Source: Actinocatenispora comari
Lineage (GTDB): Bacteria; Actinomycetota; Actinomycetes; Mycobacteriales; Micromonosporaceae
Assembly: GCF_017312725.1 (NCBI RefSeq)
Contig: NZ_BOPO01000149.1
Span: forward strand, 1 to 64,000
DNA: 64,000 nt
Direction of reading: 5' to 3'
Shown in pieces: positions 1 to 7,657 of the stretch. Both the position numbers and the translations under genes were made by a program. The notes under the pieces were generated by a model, which was not told where the DNA came from, searched no databases, and saw only the letters and a program-made list of their open reading frames with translations. Positions within the stretch are counted from its first letter, which is position 1; every line of letters begins with the position of its first letter.

Positions 1-84
1 GCCGACCCCGAGCCGGCCCGAACCCGGAACCGGCCTGACCAAGAGCCAGGCCGACCCCGAGCCGGCCCGAACCCGGAACCGGCC
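1..84. repeat. 35-bp direct repeat, two copies
   Basis: A 35-bp GC-rich unit occurs identically at 1-35 and 50-84. A degenerate third version follows up to about 120. It lies beyond the 3' end of the MHS permease gene, whose stop is at 176-178. No coding signal was seen. The left end is cut by the window, so more copies may lie outside. Confidence 0.8.
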
Positions 85-175
85 CCCACCGGAACCGGCG
101 CGAACCCGAACCGGCCCGACCGGAGCCGGCACTGATCCGCGGGAAAGGGCGTGGCCGAGCCGCCGCCCGCCGAGG

Positions 176-1588
176 TCACGCCGGGTCGGTGGTACCCAGT
201 TCCCCGGTGGCCGGGTCGATCCGGGACACCGGCAGCACCGCACTCGGGTTCGTGGCCGCGTCACCGGAGTGGTCCGCCGACTCGGCGATCCAGCGCTTCG
301 CACAGACCAGCGTGATGACGAGCGTCAGGATGCCGTAGAAGACCAGGTACGCGGAGAACAGCAGCGAGTTGTGCGAGACGCCGTTCAGCCACACCGCGAT
401 CACCGGTGCGGTGCCGCCCAGTACCGAGGCGGAGATGTTGTAGGACAGGCCGCCCGCGGTGACCCGGATGCCGGCCGGGAAGATCTGGCTGATCGCGAGC
501 AGCGCCGGCACCGCGAGCACACCCTTGCAGGTACCGAGGATCGCGGCGCCGAGAAACCCGCCGACCAGGCCGCTGCCGGCGACCGCGTAGCCGGGCACGA
601 TCCCGATGATCAGGACGATCGAGGCGACGATCATCGCCCGGCGCAGCCCGATCCGGTCCGCGACCGGACTGAACAGCAGCACGAACACCACGACCATGAC
701 GCTGGCGAGCAGGTTGGCGGCGTTGGCCTCGGTGGTCGACAGCGCCGGGTTCGCGTGCAGGAAGGTCGGCAGGTAGTTGGTCAGCAGGGTGGCGAACACC
801 GACCAGCTGCCCATGAAGAAGGTGAACACGATGATCCGCCGCCAGTACCGCCGGATCGCCTCGAACAGCGGCATCACCCGGGCCTTCGTCGCCCGCCGCA
901 CCTGTTGCAGCGCCTGGAACTCCGGGCCCTCCTCGGTACGCCGGCGCAGGTACCAGCCGACCAGCCCCATCGGGATCGCGATCAGGAACAGGATCCGCCA
1001 GCCGAACGTCTCGTACGCGTGGCCCGGCACCGCCGCCGACACGATCGTCGAGAACAGCGCGCCGATCAGGAACCCGCCGAAGGTCAGGGAGGTGAGCCGG
1101 CCCACCGCGACCGCCTTGCGGCCGCGCTCGCCGTGCTCGTAGACGAAGCTGATGGCGGTGGAGTACTCGCCGCCGGTACCCATCGACTGCAGCAGGCGCA
1201 GCAGCAACAGCAGCGCGGGCGCGAACCAGCCGATCGCCCCGTACGTCGGGATCAGGCCGATCAGGCCGGTCGCCACCGAGGTCATGATGATGGTGACCGA
1301 CAGCGCGCGGCGGCGGCTGAGCTTGTCGGCGATGTGCCCGAACACGATGCCGCCGAGCGGCCGGAGCAGGAACGAGATGGCGAACACCGCGTAGGTGTTG
1401 AGCAACGCGATGGTCGGGTCGACGTCGGACGGGAACAGCTGCTTCGCCAGGACGACGGCGACGATGCCGTAGATGCCGGCGTCGTACCACTCGACGAAGT
1501 TGCCGGCGGACGCGGCGATGATGGTCCGGCGCCGGTCCTGCCGGGACAGCGGGGATGCCACGGGTACTGCTGGGTTCGCTTCTGACAT
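176..1588 (-). CDS. MHS-family MFS transporter (metabolite:H+ symporter)
   Basis: This is a 470-aa inner-membrane permease of the MHS branch of the major facilitator superfamily, a branch that takes up carboxylates, betaines or aromatic acids with protons. The sequence shows the family signature FVEWYD at residues 31-36 in the first membrane helix, the loop 2-3 motif GHIADKLSRRR at 84-94, and about twelve hydrophobic helices. It is the last gene of a leftward operon and begins 87 bp after the PEP-mutase/isocitrate-lyase-like gene. Its likely job is import of the organic acid that the upstream genes process. The substrate cannot be read from the sequence. The C-terminal 40 residues are hydrophilic. 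Confidence 0.9.
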   Translation of the reverse strand: MSEANPAVPVASPLSRQDRRRTIIAASAGNFVEWYDAGIYGIVAVVLAKQLFPSDVDPTIALLNTYAVFAISFLLRPLGGIVFGHIADKLSRRRALSVTIIMTSVATGLIGLIPTYGAIGWFAPALLLLLRLLQSMGTGGEYSTAISFVYEHGERGRKAVAVGRLTSLTFGGFLIGALFSTIVSAAVPGHAYETFGWRILFLIAIPMGLVGWYLRRRTEEGPEFQALQQVRRATKARVMPLFEAIRRYWRRIIVFTFFMGSWSVFATLLTNYLPTFLHANPALSTTEANAANLLASVMVVVFVLLFSPVADRIGLRRAMIVASIVLIIGIVPGYAVAGSGLVGGFLGAAILGTCKGVLAVPALLAISQIFPAGIRVTAGGLSYNISASVLGGTAPVIAVWLNGVSHNSLLFSAYLVFYGILTLVITLVCAKRWIAESADHSGDAATNPSAVLPVSRIDPATGELGTTDPA

Positions 1589-1675
1589 GGCCGTGATCGC
1601 CTTCTGGTGGAGTCCAGTGCGCAGGAGGGGATCCGTCGAGTACTGCGCGGGGCGGGCCGGCGGGCGGCCGATCGC

Positions 1676-2560
1676 CTAGTGTTCGACGGTGTTCGCCTCG
1701 ACGGCGTACAGCTCGTCGAGACCGATGGTGCGTTCCACGTTCTTCCGGATGCCGATGACGGTGTCGCGGTCGAAGCCGGCCTCGCCGGTGTCGGCGAGCG
1801 TGCCGAGCAACTGCCGCACCGCGGCGTAGACGGCGTTCGTGACGCTGATCGAGTCGTACGCGACCGACCAGCCCCACCGCTGGAGCAGCGCCGCCGGGTA
1901 CACGCCGCGGCCCTGGTCGTTGCCGGTGCTGTTGACGTAGACCAGCCGGACGCCGGGCAGGTCGCGCGGCGCCGCCTGCGCCTCCTCGTCGTTGTTGGGG
2001 AACAGCATGACCAGGTCGGCGCCGGCGTCCACGCAGGCGCGGGCCCGGCGGATGCCCTCGTCGTACCCGTGGGTGCGCATCGCGTCGGTGCGGGCGCAGA
2101 TCACGAAGTCCGGGTCGGTGCGGGCGGCGAGCGCGGCGCGGATCTTCTGCACCAGCTCGTCGAGTCCGACGACGTGCTCGACGCCCTTGTGGTAGTGCGC
2201 CCGCTTGGGGAAGATCTGGTCCTCGATGTGGACCGCCGCCGCGCCGGCCGCCTCCAGCGTGCGCACCGTGTGCAGCACGTGCATCGGCTCGCCCCAGCCG
2301 GCCCCGGCATCGACGAGCAGCGGCAGGTCGGTGACGGCCCGTACATTGCGCACCATGTCCGCGACGTCGGTCAGCGACAGCAGCGGTTCGGTGACCGCGC
2401 GGTGCGCGCCCATCGCGTACCCGCCGAGGCTCAGCGCGCGGAAGCCGAGATCCGCCGCGATCCGCGCGGACAGCGGATCGGCCAGCGACGGTTGTACCAG
2501 GATGTCGTTGTCCTGCAACAGTTTCCGGTACCGGGCACCGGGCGACGGCAGCGGGGTCAT
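1676..2560 (-). CDS. PEP mutase / isocitrate lyase superfamily protein
   Basis: This 294-aa TIM-barrel enzyme belongs to the isocitrate lyase/PEP mutase superfamily, whose members cleave or form C-C or C-P bonds of 2-oxo or 2-hydroxy acids using Mg2+. VDAGAGWGEP (83-92) is the metal-binding strand and HIEDQIFPKR (111-120) is the family loop. True lyases of the methylisocitrate/dimethylmalate type follow this loop with Cys-Gly-His, where Cys is the catalytic acid/base; here the residues are AHYH. That argues against classical lyase activity and is compatible with an oxaloacetate-decarboxylase-like or other reaction (inference). The ATG at 2560 overlaps the HD gene's stop by 4 bp, which fixes the start. 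Confidence 0.85.
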   Translation of the reverse strand: MTPLPSPGARYRKLLQDNDILVQPSLADPLSARIAADLGFRALSLGGYAMGAHRAVTEPLLSLTDVADMVRNVRAVTDLPLLVDAGAGWGEPMHVLHTVRTLEAAGAAAVHIEDQIFPKRAHYHKGVEHVVGLDELVQKIRAALAARTDPDFVICARTDAMRTHGYDEGIRRARACVDAGADLVMLFPNNDEEAQAAPRDLPGVRLVYVNSTGNDQGRGVYPAALLQRWGWSVAYDSISVTNAVYAAVRQLLGTLADTGEAGFDRDTVIGIRKNVERTIGLDELYAVEANTVEH

Positions 2561-3150
2561 GACAGGTACAGCTCCTCTCCGGCGTCGAGCAGCATCGAGT
2601 CGGTGTCCAGGAAGTCGGTGTAGCGCACGATCAGCGCCTCGTGCGTCTGCGGCACGCCGCGCGACGACGGCGTGTGCGCGATCACCCCGTGTACCAGCTC
2701 GACCGGCAACTGGTGTTGCCACATCAGGAAAGCGCCGTACACGCCGTGCTGGATCAGCCGGCCGGTGCGGCTCTTCGCGATCGCGTCCCGACTGCCCTCG
2801 TACTCGACCACCTTGCTCACGTCGTGCAGCAGCGCGATCGTCAGCAACACGTCCCGGTCGTACGGGATGCCGTGCAGGGCACGGATCGTCTCGGCGCTGC
2901 TGTCGGCGAGCTGCGCGACGGCCCGGCTGTGCGTGATCAGCGTCCACGCGTCCGGTACCCGCTGCGGCGCCGCCGGCGCGGACGGGTTCTTCGGGATCTC
3001 GGCGAGATCGGCCCAGTCGCTCTCGCCCCACACCTGCGCCCAGATCCGCTCGACCGCGGTACGCAGGGTGTCGTCACCGATCTGCGCGATCTCCGGGAGC
3101 AGCTCGCGGACCCGGTCGATCCGGCGCGCCTCGGTGGGTGTGTCGTCCAT
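2557..3150 (-). CDS. HD-domain protein
   Basis: This 197-aa protein has an HD metal-dependent hydrolase/oxygenase fold. Candidate metal ligands are H74, the H109-D110 pair in IALLHDVSK, H135, H159 and D179, in the usual HD order. HD proteins range from nucleotide phosphohydrolases to di-iron oxygenases such as PhnZ, so the activity stays open. ATG 3150 is chosen over an upstream in-frame start because AAGGA sits about 9 bp before it. Its stop overlaps the start of the PEP-mutase-like gene by 4 bp (ATGA), so the two are translationally coupled and probably act on the same pathway. Confidence 0.8.
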   Translation of the reverse strand: MDDTPTEARRIDRVRELLPEIAQIGDDTLRTAVERIWAQVWGESDWADLAEIPKNPSAPAAPQRVPDAWTLITHSRAVAQLADSSAETIRALHGIPYDRDVLLTIALLHDVSKVVEYEGSRDAIAKSRTGRLIQHGVYGAFLMWQHQLPVELVHGVIAHTPSSRGVPQTHEALIVRYTDFLDTDSMLLDAGEELYLS

Positions 3151-3213
3151 GGTGATGTCCTTCTGTCGACCGCGGAACAGGAAACCGTTGGCAGGCAAGG
3201 GAAACGACGATCG

Positions 3214-3522
3214 TCAGGGGACTTCCAGGCAGACGATCGGGCTGTGGAACTGGCCGCCGAAGATGTCGGTGTCGGTCGGGCTGCCGGACGGGGTGGGCCG
3301 GGGCAGCGAGACCTTGACGGCCAGGGCGACGTCGGCCCGGAACAGCCGTACGTCGGCCGGATCGACCCGGTAGAGCGCGGCGATCCGCTCGGCGTCGAGC
3401 ACGCCCGCGTCGACGACCCGCCGGTACGACGCCTCGTCGGCGAACATCACGTCGATGGTCAGTTCGAACGGGCCGGCGTTCTTGCTCCGGATCAGCCTGG
3501 CGAGCTGGTGCAGCTGGGTCAT
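3214..3522 (-). CDS. DUF4387 family protein
   Basis: This 102-aa protein matches the DUF4387 family by its overall pattern: an N-terminal LARLIRSKNAGPFELTIDVMF stretch (written here in parts: LARLIRSKNAGPFE then LTIDVMF) and a C-terminal segment resembling DTDIFGGQFHSPI. DUF4387 proteins are typically encoded beside, or fused to, AtuA/DUF1446 proteins, as here. The AtuA gene ends 7 bp upstream, so the two probably form one functional unit. The biochemical role is unknown. The gene lies between the AtuA and HD genes in the same leftward operon. Confidence 0.8.
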   Translation of the reverse strand: MTQLHQLARLIRSKNAGPFELTIDVMFADEASYRRVVDAGVLDAERIAALYRVDPADVRLFRADVALAVKVSLPRPTPSGSPTDTDIFGGQFHSPIVCLEVP

Positions 3523-3529
3523 GGTCGCC

Positions 3530-4888
3530 TCAGACGCTCTCGACGGTCAGGGTGTACGTCTCGGCCGGGTCGTCGAGATGCAGCACGTGATTGAGGGAGA
3601 AGCCGTAGACCGGCCCGGCGCTGATCGCCGGCGGGGACACCGGGAACGCCAGGTGGCTGACCAACCCGCTGTACTCGGGGATCGGTTGGTGCAGCGCGGT
3701 GTGCCAGGCGACCGACCCGATCGCCTGCGCGGTCTGCTGGTCGGCGGCGACGATGTCGATCAGCAGCGCCACCTCGTGCCCGGACACCTCGGTCGCCGGC
3801 TCCAGCGGGCCGAGCGTGCCGTTCCGGCCGTACACGTTCCAGCGGATCCGGTAGTCGGCCGCGGAGATGCCCAGGCTGTCGGCGACCTTGCCGGTGATCA
3901 CCGCGTTCGTGGTCGCCACGAACCGGTCGATCTGGCGTACCACCAACGGATCCCGCACGCCGGCGAACACCACCGTGCGGTACCCGAGCAGGCTCGCCGC
4001 CTCCAGCTTGACGGTGTAGTCGCCGGTCGGCTCGAACGTACTGCCGGTGACCCGCACGGCCCGGTCCGACACCGCCGCGTACGCCGCGTCGGTGGTGACC
4101 AGCGTGCCGCCCGGCTCCACCAGCCGGAACGGGTCGGCGGTCTCGTAGAACGTGTGCGACGCGACGCTCTGCGGGGTGCACACCATGTCCGGGTTCGGCG
4201 GCTCGACGGTGAACCCGTCCGGGTCCAGGAACGCCACCATCGAGTCCGGATACTTGCGCTCCACCACCGAGGCGGCACCGCACTCCAGGATCTTCGCCGC
4301 GTGGAACGCCACCCCCGGCGGGATGTCGCGCAACATCGGCAACGCCGCGAAGATCGCCGTGTCGCTGGTACGCCCGGCGACGACCACCTGCGCGCCGCGG
4401 CCCAGCGCGTCGGCGAAGCACTCCGGGCCCTGCATCGCGACGATGTGCCCGGCGGCGCGGATCGACTCCTCGTCGAGGTCCGGCGCCCCGGCGAGCGGGC
4501 TCAGCCGGCCCTCCCGGTACGCCCGGACGACCCGCTCGGCGGACACCTCGCTGTCGACGGTGGCCAGCGGGAAGTGCCAGCCGTGCTCGGCGGCGAGCTC
4601 CCGCACGATCCGTACCGTCCGGGCCAGGTGCGGGCCGGCCCCGGCGGTCCCGGCCGAGCCGATCAGCACCGGGATGTCGTGCCGCAGCCCGGCGGCGATC
4701 ATCAGCTCCAGGTCGCGGCGTACCGCGGCGTCGGACGACTGGGTCTCGCCGGACCCCAGGTAGTACGGGCCCGGATCGGACGATCCCGCGTCACAGCCGA
4801 TGAAGTCGGCGCCCTCGGCGGCGTGCGCGAGCGTCTCCGCCTTGAACCCGGTACCGAGCTGTCCGGTCGCGGCAACGGCCTTGATCAC
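3530..4888 (-). CDS. AtuA-like (DUF1446) family protein
   Basis: This 452-aa protein resembles the acyclic terpene utilisation AtuA/DUF1446 family, with an N-terminal IGCDAGSSDPGPYYLG region, then LIGSAGTAGAG, and a central FDxxG-type hydroxyacid-linked fold. AtuA was named from the citronellol/geraniol pathway, but its relatives occur in many organic-acid operons and the reaction is not established. The GTG start at 4888 overlaps the IclR gene's stop (GTGA, 4 bp). This fixes the start and implies translational coupling. Neighbours DUF4387, HD and PEP-mutase-like genes suggest catabolism of a hydroxylated or branched carboxylic acid (inference). Confidence 0.8.
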   Translation of the reverse strand: MIKAVAATGQLGTGFKAETLAHAAEGADFIGCDAGSSDPGPYYLGSGETQSSDAAVRRDLELMIAAGLRHDIPVLIGSAGTAGAGPHLARTVRIVRELAAEHGWHFPLATVDSEVSAERVVRAYREGRLSPLAGAPDLDEESIRAAGHIVAMQGPECFADALGRGAQVVVAGRTSDTAIFAALPMLRDIPPGVAFHAAKILECGAASVVERKYPDSMVAFLDPDGFTVEPPNPDMVCTPQSVASHTFYETADPFRLVEPGGTLVTTDAAYAAVSDRAVRVTGSTFEPTGDYTVKLEAASLLGYRTVVFAGVRDPLVVRQIDRFVATTNAVITGKVADSLGISAADYRIRWNVYGRNGTLGPLEPATEVSGHEVALLIDIVAADQQTAQAIGSVAWHTALHQPIPEYSGLVSHLAFPVSPPAISAGPVYGFSLNHVLHLDDPAETYTLTVESV

Positions 4889-5709
4889 GACAGCCGCTCC
4901 GAGGTGAAGTACGCGGTCAGCTGCGCGGCGTGCTCCTTGAGCGTCGGCGCGAACCGCTCCATCGCCGGCTTCGTCCAGCGCGCGGACGGGCCGCTCACGT
5001 TGATCACCGCGATCGGCAGCGTCGAGCTGGCCGCGAAGATCGGTACCGCGATGCCGTTCATGTCCGGGTAGGTGCCGCCTGTCGACATCGTGTAGCCGAG
5101 CTCGCGCTCGGTCCGCAGCCGGGCCAGGAACCGGTCGACGTCCACGATGGACGTGTCGGTCATCCGTACCAGCGGGCGGGCCTGCAGCGCGGCGTCCACG
5201 TACCGCTCGGTGGCGAAGGCCAGGAACGCCCGGCCGCTGCAGCCGCGGGTGAGCGGGCCGTTCTCGCCGATCGTCTTCTGCGCCCGGATCGGGGACTCGG
5301 AGAGGCTGCGCGCGATGCACACCCGGTCCGGCCAGACCGGTACGCACAGCACCGAGGTCTCGCCGGACAGGTCGCGCAGCTGGCTCAGTACCGGGGTCGC
5401 CTGCTGGGTCAGCAACGCCTCCAGCGGGCTGGTCCGCAGCCAGCGGGCGATGGACGGCCCGGCGGAGTAGGTCTGGCCGCCCGGCGTCTGGGCCGCGAAC
5501 CCGGCCTCGACCAGCGTCGCGAGCAGCCGGGACACGGTGGCCTTGGACAGCCCGGTCTGCAACGCCAGTTCGGTCAGCGTCGGCGGGGTGTCGGCGTCGA
5601 GGATCTCGGACAGCAGGGCGAGTCCGCGGGACAGCGTGCGGGTGACCCCGCCGTCCCGCTCATCGGGCTGTTTCGCCTGATGAAACTCCGTTTTCAAGGT
5701 ACGAGCCAT
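4885..5709 (-). CDS. IclR-family transcriptional regulator
   Basis: This 274-aa regulator has an N-terminal winged helix-turn-helix (about residues 22-85, with LTELALQTGLSKATVSRLLATL as the HTH, shown here as LTELALQTGLSKATV plus SRLLATL). A C-terminal IclR effector domain follows (about 95-270), with the typical CGSGRAFLAF-like turn written RGCSGRAFLAF. It heads the leftward six-gene operon and overlaps AtuA by 4 bp. It therefore probably controls its own operon in response to a pathway acid. No other in-frame start exists close to the HTH, so the ATG at 5709 is kept although it gives a 20-residue polar leader. Confidence 0.88.
   Translation of the reverse strand: MARTLKTEFHQAKQPDERDGGVTRTLSRGLALLSEILDADTPPTLTELALQTGLSKATVSRLLATLVEAGFAAQTPGGQTYSAGPSIARWLRTSPLEALLTQQATPVLSQLRDLSGETSVLCVPVWPDRVCIARSLSESPIRAQKTIGENGPLTRGCSGRAFLAFATERYVDAALQARPLVRMTDTSIVDVDRFLARLRTERELGYTMSTGGTYPDMNGIAVPIFAASSTLPIAVINVSGPSARWTKPAMERFAPTLKEHAAQLTAYFTSERLS
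5670..5686. promoter_or_regulatory. Candidate dyad in the IclR leader codons
   Basis: GTTTCGCCTGATGAAAC has 5-bp arms (GTTTC/GAAAC) around a 7-bp spacer. It falls within the first codons of the IclR gene, in a locally AT-richer patch. IclR proteins bind short palindromes near their own promoters, so this could be an autoregulatory operator. The arms are short and chance occurrence is possible. Confidence 0.25.
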
Positions 5710-5804
5710 GTGCCGGAAACTAACCCCGGCCTCGGGCAGGTGTCAACGCATCGACGAACAGAAGTCGGCGCCGTGACCGGGATTCACCCCCCGGGTGACC
5801 CGCC

Positions 5805-5934
5805 CCGCGACACCGCCGGGCAGCACCGTCCCGCGACACCGCCCGACGGCACCGCCCCGCGACACCGCCGGGCAGCACCGTCCCGCGACACCGCCGGGCA
5901 GCACCGCCCCGCGACACCGCCCGACGGCAGCGCG
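5805..5934. repeat. 26-bp tandem repeat, five copies
   Basis: Five head-to-tail 26-bp units start at 5805, 5831, 5857, 5883 and 5909, each opening with CCGCGACACCGCC. The second halves alternate between GGGCAGCACCG and CGACGGCACCG types. The array fills the 295-bp gap between the IclR start (5709) and the end of the WYL regulator gene (6005). No gene or promoter was recognised in the rest of this gap. Confidence 0.9.
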
Positions 5935-6004
5935 CTCCGCTGGCGACGTACTCCCGCGGCCGGCAGGCCGCGGTCCGAGCGGCCACCTGCCCCGCGACCG
6001 GCGG

Positions 6005-6694
6005 TCAGACGCCGACCGGGTGCGCCTGCTCCGGCGGGGTACCGATCGCACTCACCGGATGCCCGGCGCAGCGGCGGCGGGTCGCGGTGGCGCGGCCGAT
6101 CCGGGACAGGTCGAACCAGCGGACGCCGTCGCGCAACCGGCACCAGGCGACCAGCAACCAGCGCCCGCGGGTGAACGCGAAGATCATCGGCTCCACCTCG
6201 CGCCGGGTGCGCCGCCCGCCGGCGTCGGTGTACCCGATGTTGACGGTGACCTGGTCCAGCAGCGCCTGCTCGAGTACGGACAGCACTCGGCGCGGCGCGC
6301 TCGGCCCCACGTCGACCCAGATCCGTTGGGACAGCGCGGAAGCACGCCCCCGATCGGCCGGGTCGAGCACGTCGAGCACCTTGCGGGTCGCCGCCCGCGC
6401 CGAGTCGGCGAACGGCGCCTGCGCGGACGCGGCCACCGCCGCGGTCAGCGCGAGCGCCTGCCCGGCGGTGAAGTTCACCGGCGGCAGCGACGCCCGCTCG
6501 GCCAGCCCGTACCCACCGCCGGGGCCGGTGCGACCCCACACCGGTACGCCGGCCGCGGACAGCGCGGCGAGGTCACGCTTGATCGTCCGGGTGGTCACCT
6601 CGAACTCGTCGGCGAGCTGCGCCGCGGTCCGGCCCCGCGGGCCGGCCCGGCGCAGCGACTCGGTGAGGGCGTGCAGTCGCTCGACCCGGTTCAC
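6005..6694 (-). CDS. WYL-domain transcriptional regulator (YafY type)
   Basis: This protein of about 229 aa has an N-terminal DeoR-like winged HTH (about 1-60; DEFEVTTRTIKRDLAALSAAG) and a C-terminal WYL ligand-sensing domain (RGRWLLVAWCRLRDGVRWF). The start is taken at GTG 6694, with GTG 6697 equally possible, because it gives the standard family N-terminus (VNRVERLHALTESLRRAG). It is divergent from the alpha/beta hydrolase gene at 6768, so it probably represses that gene and itself. The C-terminus is slightly short compared with longer WYL proteins that carry a WCX extension. Confidence 0.85.
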   Translation of the reverse strand: MNRVERLHALTESLRRAGPRGRTAAQLADEFEVTTRTIKRDLAALSAAGVPVWGRTGPGGGYGLAERASLPPVNFTAGQALALTAAVAASAQAPFADSARAATRKVLDVLDPADRGRASALSQRIWVDVGPSAPRRVLSVLEQALLDQVTVNIGYTDAGGRRTRREVEPMIFAFTRGRWLLVAWCRLRDGVRWFDLSRIGRATATRRRCAGHPVSAIGTPPEQAHPVGV

Positions 6695-6715
6695 CACCCC
6701 AGTGTCGCAGAAATG

Positions 6716-6732
6716 GTGACGGAAACAGTGAC
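6716..6732. promoter_or_regulatory. Candidate operator: GTGAC direct repeat
   Basis: The divergent 73-bp gap between the WYL regulator and the hydrolase contains GTGACGGAAACAGTGAC, two GTGAC half-sites 12 bp apart. It sits where both promoters must lie. This is the most regular element in the gap and a reasonable WYL-regulator site, but the assignment is inference. Confidence 0.3.
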
Positions 6733-6767
6733 ATGCCGTGGTCCACCCGGCGCGCGAACCTGAACGC

Positions 6768-7469
6768 ATGGAGACTTCCACGTTCGTTCTCGTACCGGGG
6801 TTCTGGCTGGGCGGTTGGGCCTGGGACGGGGTTGCCGACCGGCTGCGCGCCGCCGGCCACCGAGCCGTACCGGTGACGCTGCCCGGCCTCGACCCCGACG
6901 ACCCGCAGCGCGCCGCGGCGACCATCGCCGACCAGGCCGACCACCTGCGGGCCATCGTCGCCGAGCAGCCCGGCCCGGTCGCACTCGTCGCGCACAGCGG
7001 CGCCAACCTGCCCACCTCGGTACTGCTGGACCGGGAGCCGACCGCGGTGGCCCGGGTGATCTACGTCGACAGCGGGCCGGTCGCGGACGGCGGCCGCTTC
7101 GACCCGTCCGCACCGGCGGAGCTGGCCGAGCTGCCGCTGCCACCGTTCGACCAGCTGCGAGCCAGCCTGGACGGGCTCGACGACGACACCCTGCGCACCT
7201 TCCGGGAGCGGTCGGTGCCGGCGCCCGGCGCGGTCGTGCGCGAACCGGTGCGGCTGACCAACGACGCGCGGCGCGACGTGCCCACCACGATCGTGGCCTG
7301 CTCGTACCCGTCCGAGGTGATGCTGAAGCTGGCCCGGGAGGGGAACCCGATGATGGCCGAGACCGCCACGCTGCGCGACCTGGAGGTGGTCGACCTGCCG
7401 ACCGGGCACTGGCCGATGTGGAGCCGTCCCGCCGACCTCGCCGCCGCCCTCGTCGCGGCGGTCGCCTGA
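6768..7469 (+). CDS. Alpha/beta hydrolase
   Basis: This 233-aa cytosolic alpha/beta-hydrolase-fold protein starts at ATG 6768. VPGFWLGGWAWD (9-20) forms the oxyanion-loop region, S77 in VAHSGAN is the probable nucleophile (a non-canonical elbow lacking the final GG), and H214 in PTGHWPMW is the catalytic histidine. It resembles small esterase/salicylate-esterase-like hydrolases; the substrate is unknown. It is divergent from a WYL regulator and followed by a strong hairpin at 7513-7540. Confidence 0.85.
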   Translation: METSTFVLVPGFWLGGWAWDGVADRLRAAGHRAVPVTLPGLDPDDPQRAAATIADQADHLRAIVAEQPGPVALVAHSGANLPTSVLLDREPTAVARVIYVDSGPVADGGRFDPSAPAELAELPLPPFDQLRASLDGLDDDTLRTFRERSVPAPGAVVREPVRLTNDARRDVPTTIVACSYPSEVMLKLAREGNPMMAETATLRDLEVVDLPTGHWPMWSRPADLAAALVAAVA

Positions 7470-7512
7470 CCAGCCCGCGGTTCGCCGGGTGTCTCCCGGC
7501 CGGTCGACCGCA

Positions 7513-7540
7513 GCCCGGCGCGGCGGGCGTCGCGCCGGGC
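7513..7540. terminator. Hairpin between convergent genes
   Basis: A perfect 10-bp stem (GCCCGGCGCG with CGCGCCGGGC) encloses an 8-nt loop, 43 bp after the hydrolase stop. There is no U-tract, as is usual in GC-rich actinobacteria. It probably terminates the hydrolase transcript. Confidence 0.55.
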
Positions 7541-7581
7541 CGTCAGGCAGGGCTCCAGACGTCAGAAGGGAGCCCGACGTC

Positions 7582-7657
7582 AGGCCGGACGGCGGGCATC
7601 AGGCAGGACGGCGGGTATCAGGCGGGGCGGCGGGCATCAGGCGGGGCGGCGGGTGAG
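7582..7657. repeat. 19-bp tandem repeat, four copies, overlapping a gene end
   Basis: Four 19-bp units begin at 7582, 7601, 7620 and 7639, each reading AGGCNGGNCGGCGGGNATC with minor changes. The third and fourth units run into the 3' end of the leftward calycin-like gene. Its stop codon (TCA on the plus strand, 7637-7639) straddles the junction of units three and four. Confidence 0.85.

Noticed and set aside
261-1877. Long arginine/proline-rich open frames overlapping the MHS permease and many other genes on both strands
   Set aside because: High GC content suppresses stop codons in shadow frames. These readings lack family motifs and ribosome-binding sites, and they lie over well-supported genes.
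1676-3031. 451-aa version of the PEP-mutase/ICL protein
   Set aside because: The N-terminal extension is a shadow of the HD gene, and the ATGA overlap at 2557-2560 marks the real start.
5805-5934. Possible CRISPR array
   Set aside because: Units are contiguous, with no unique spacers, and no cas genes are present.
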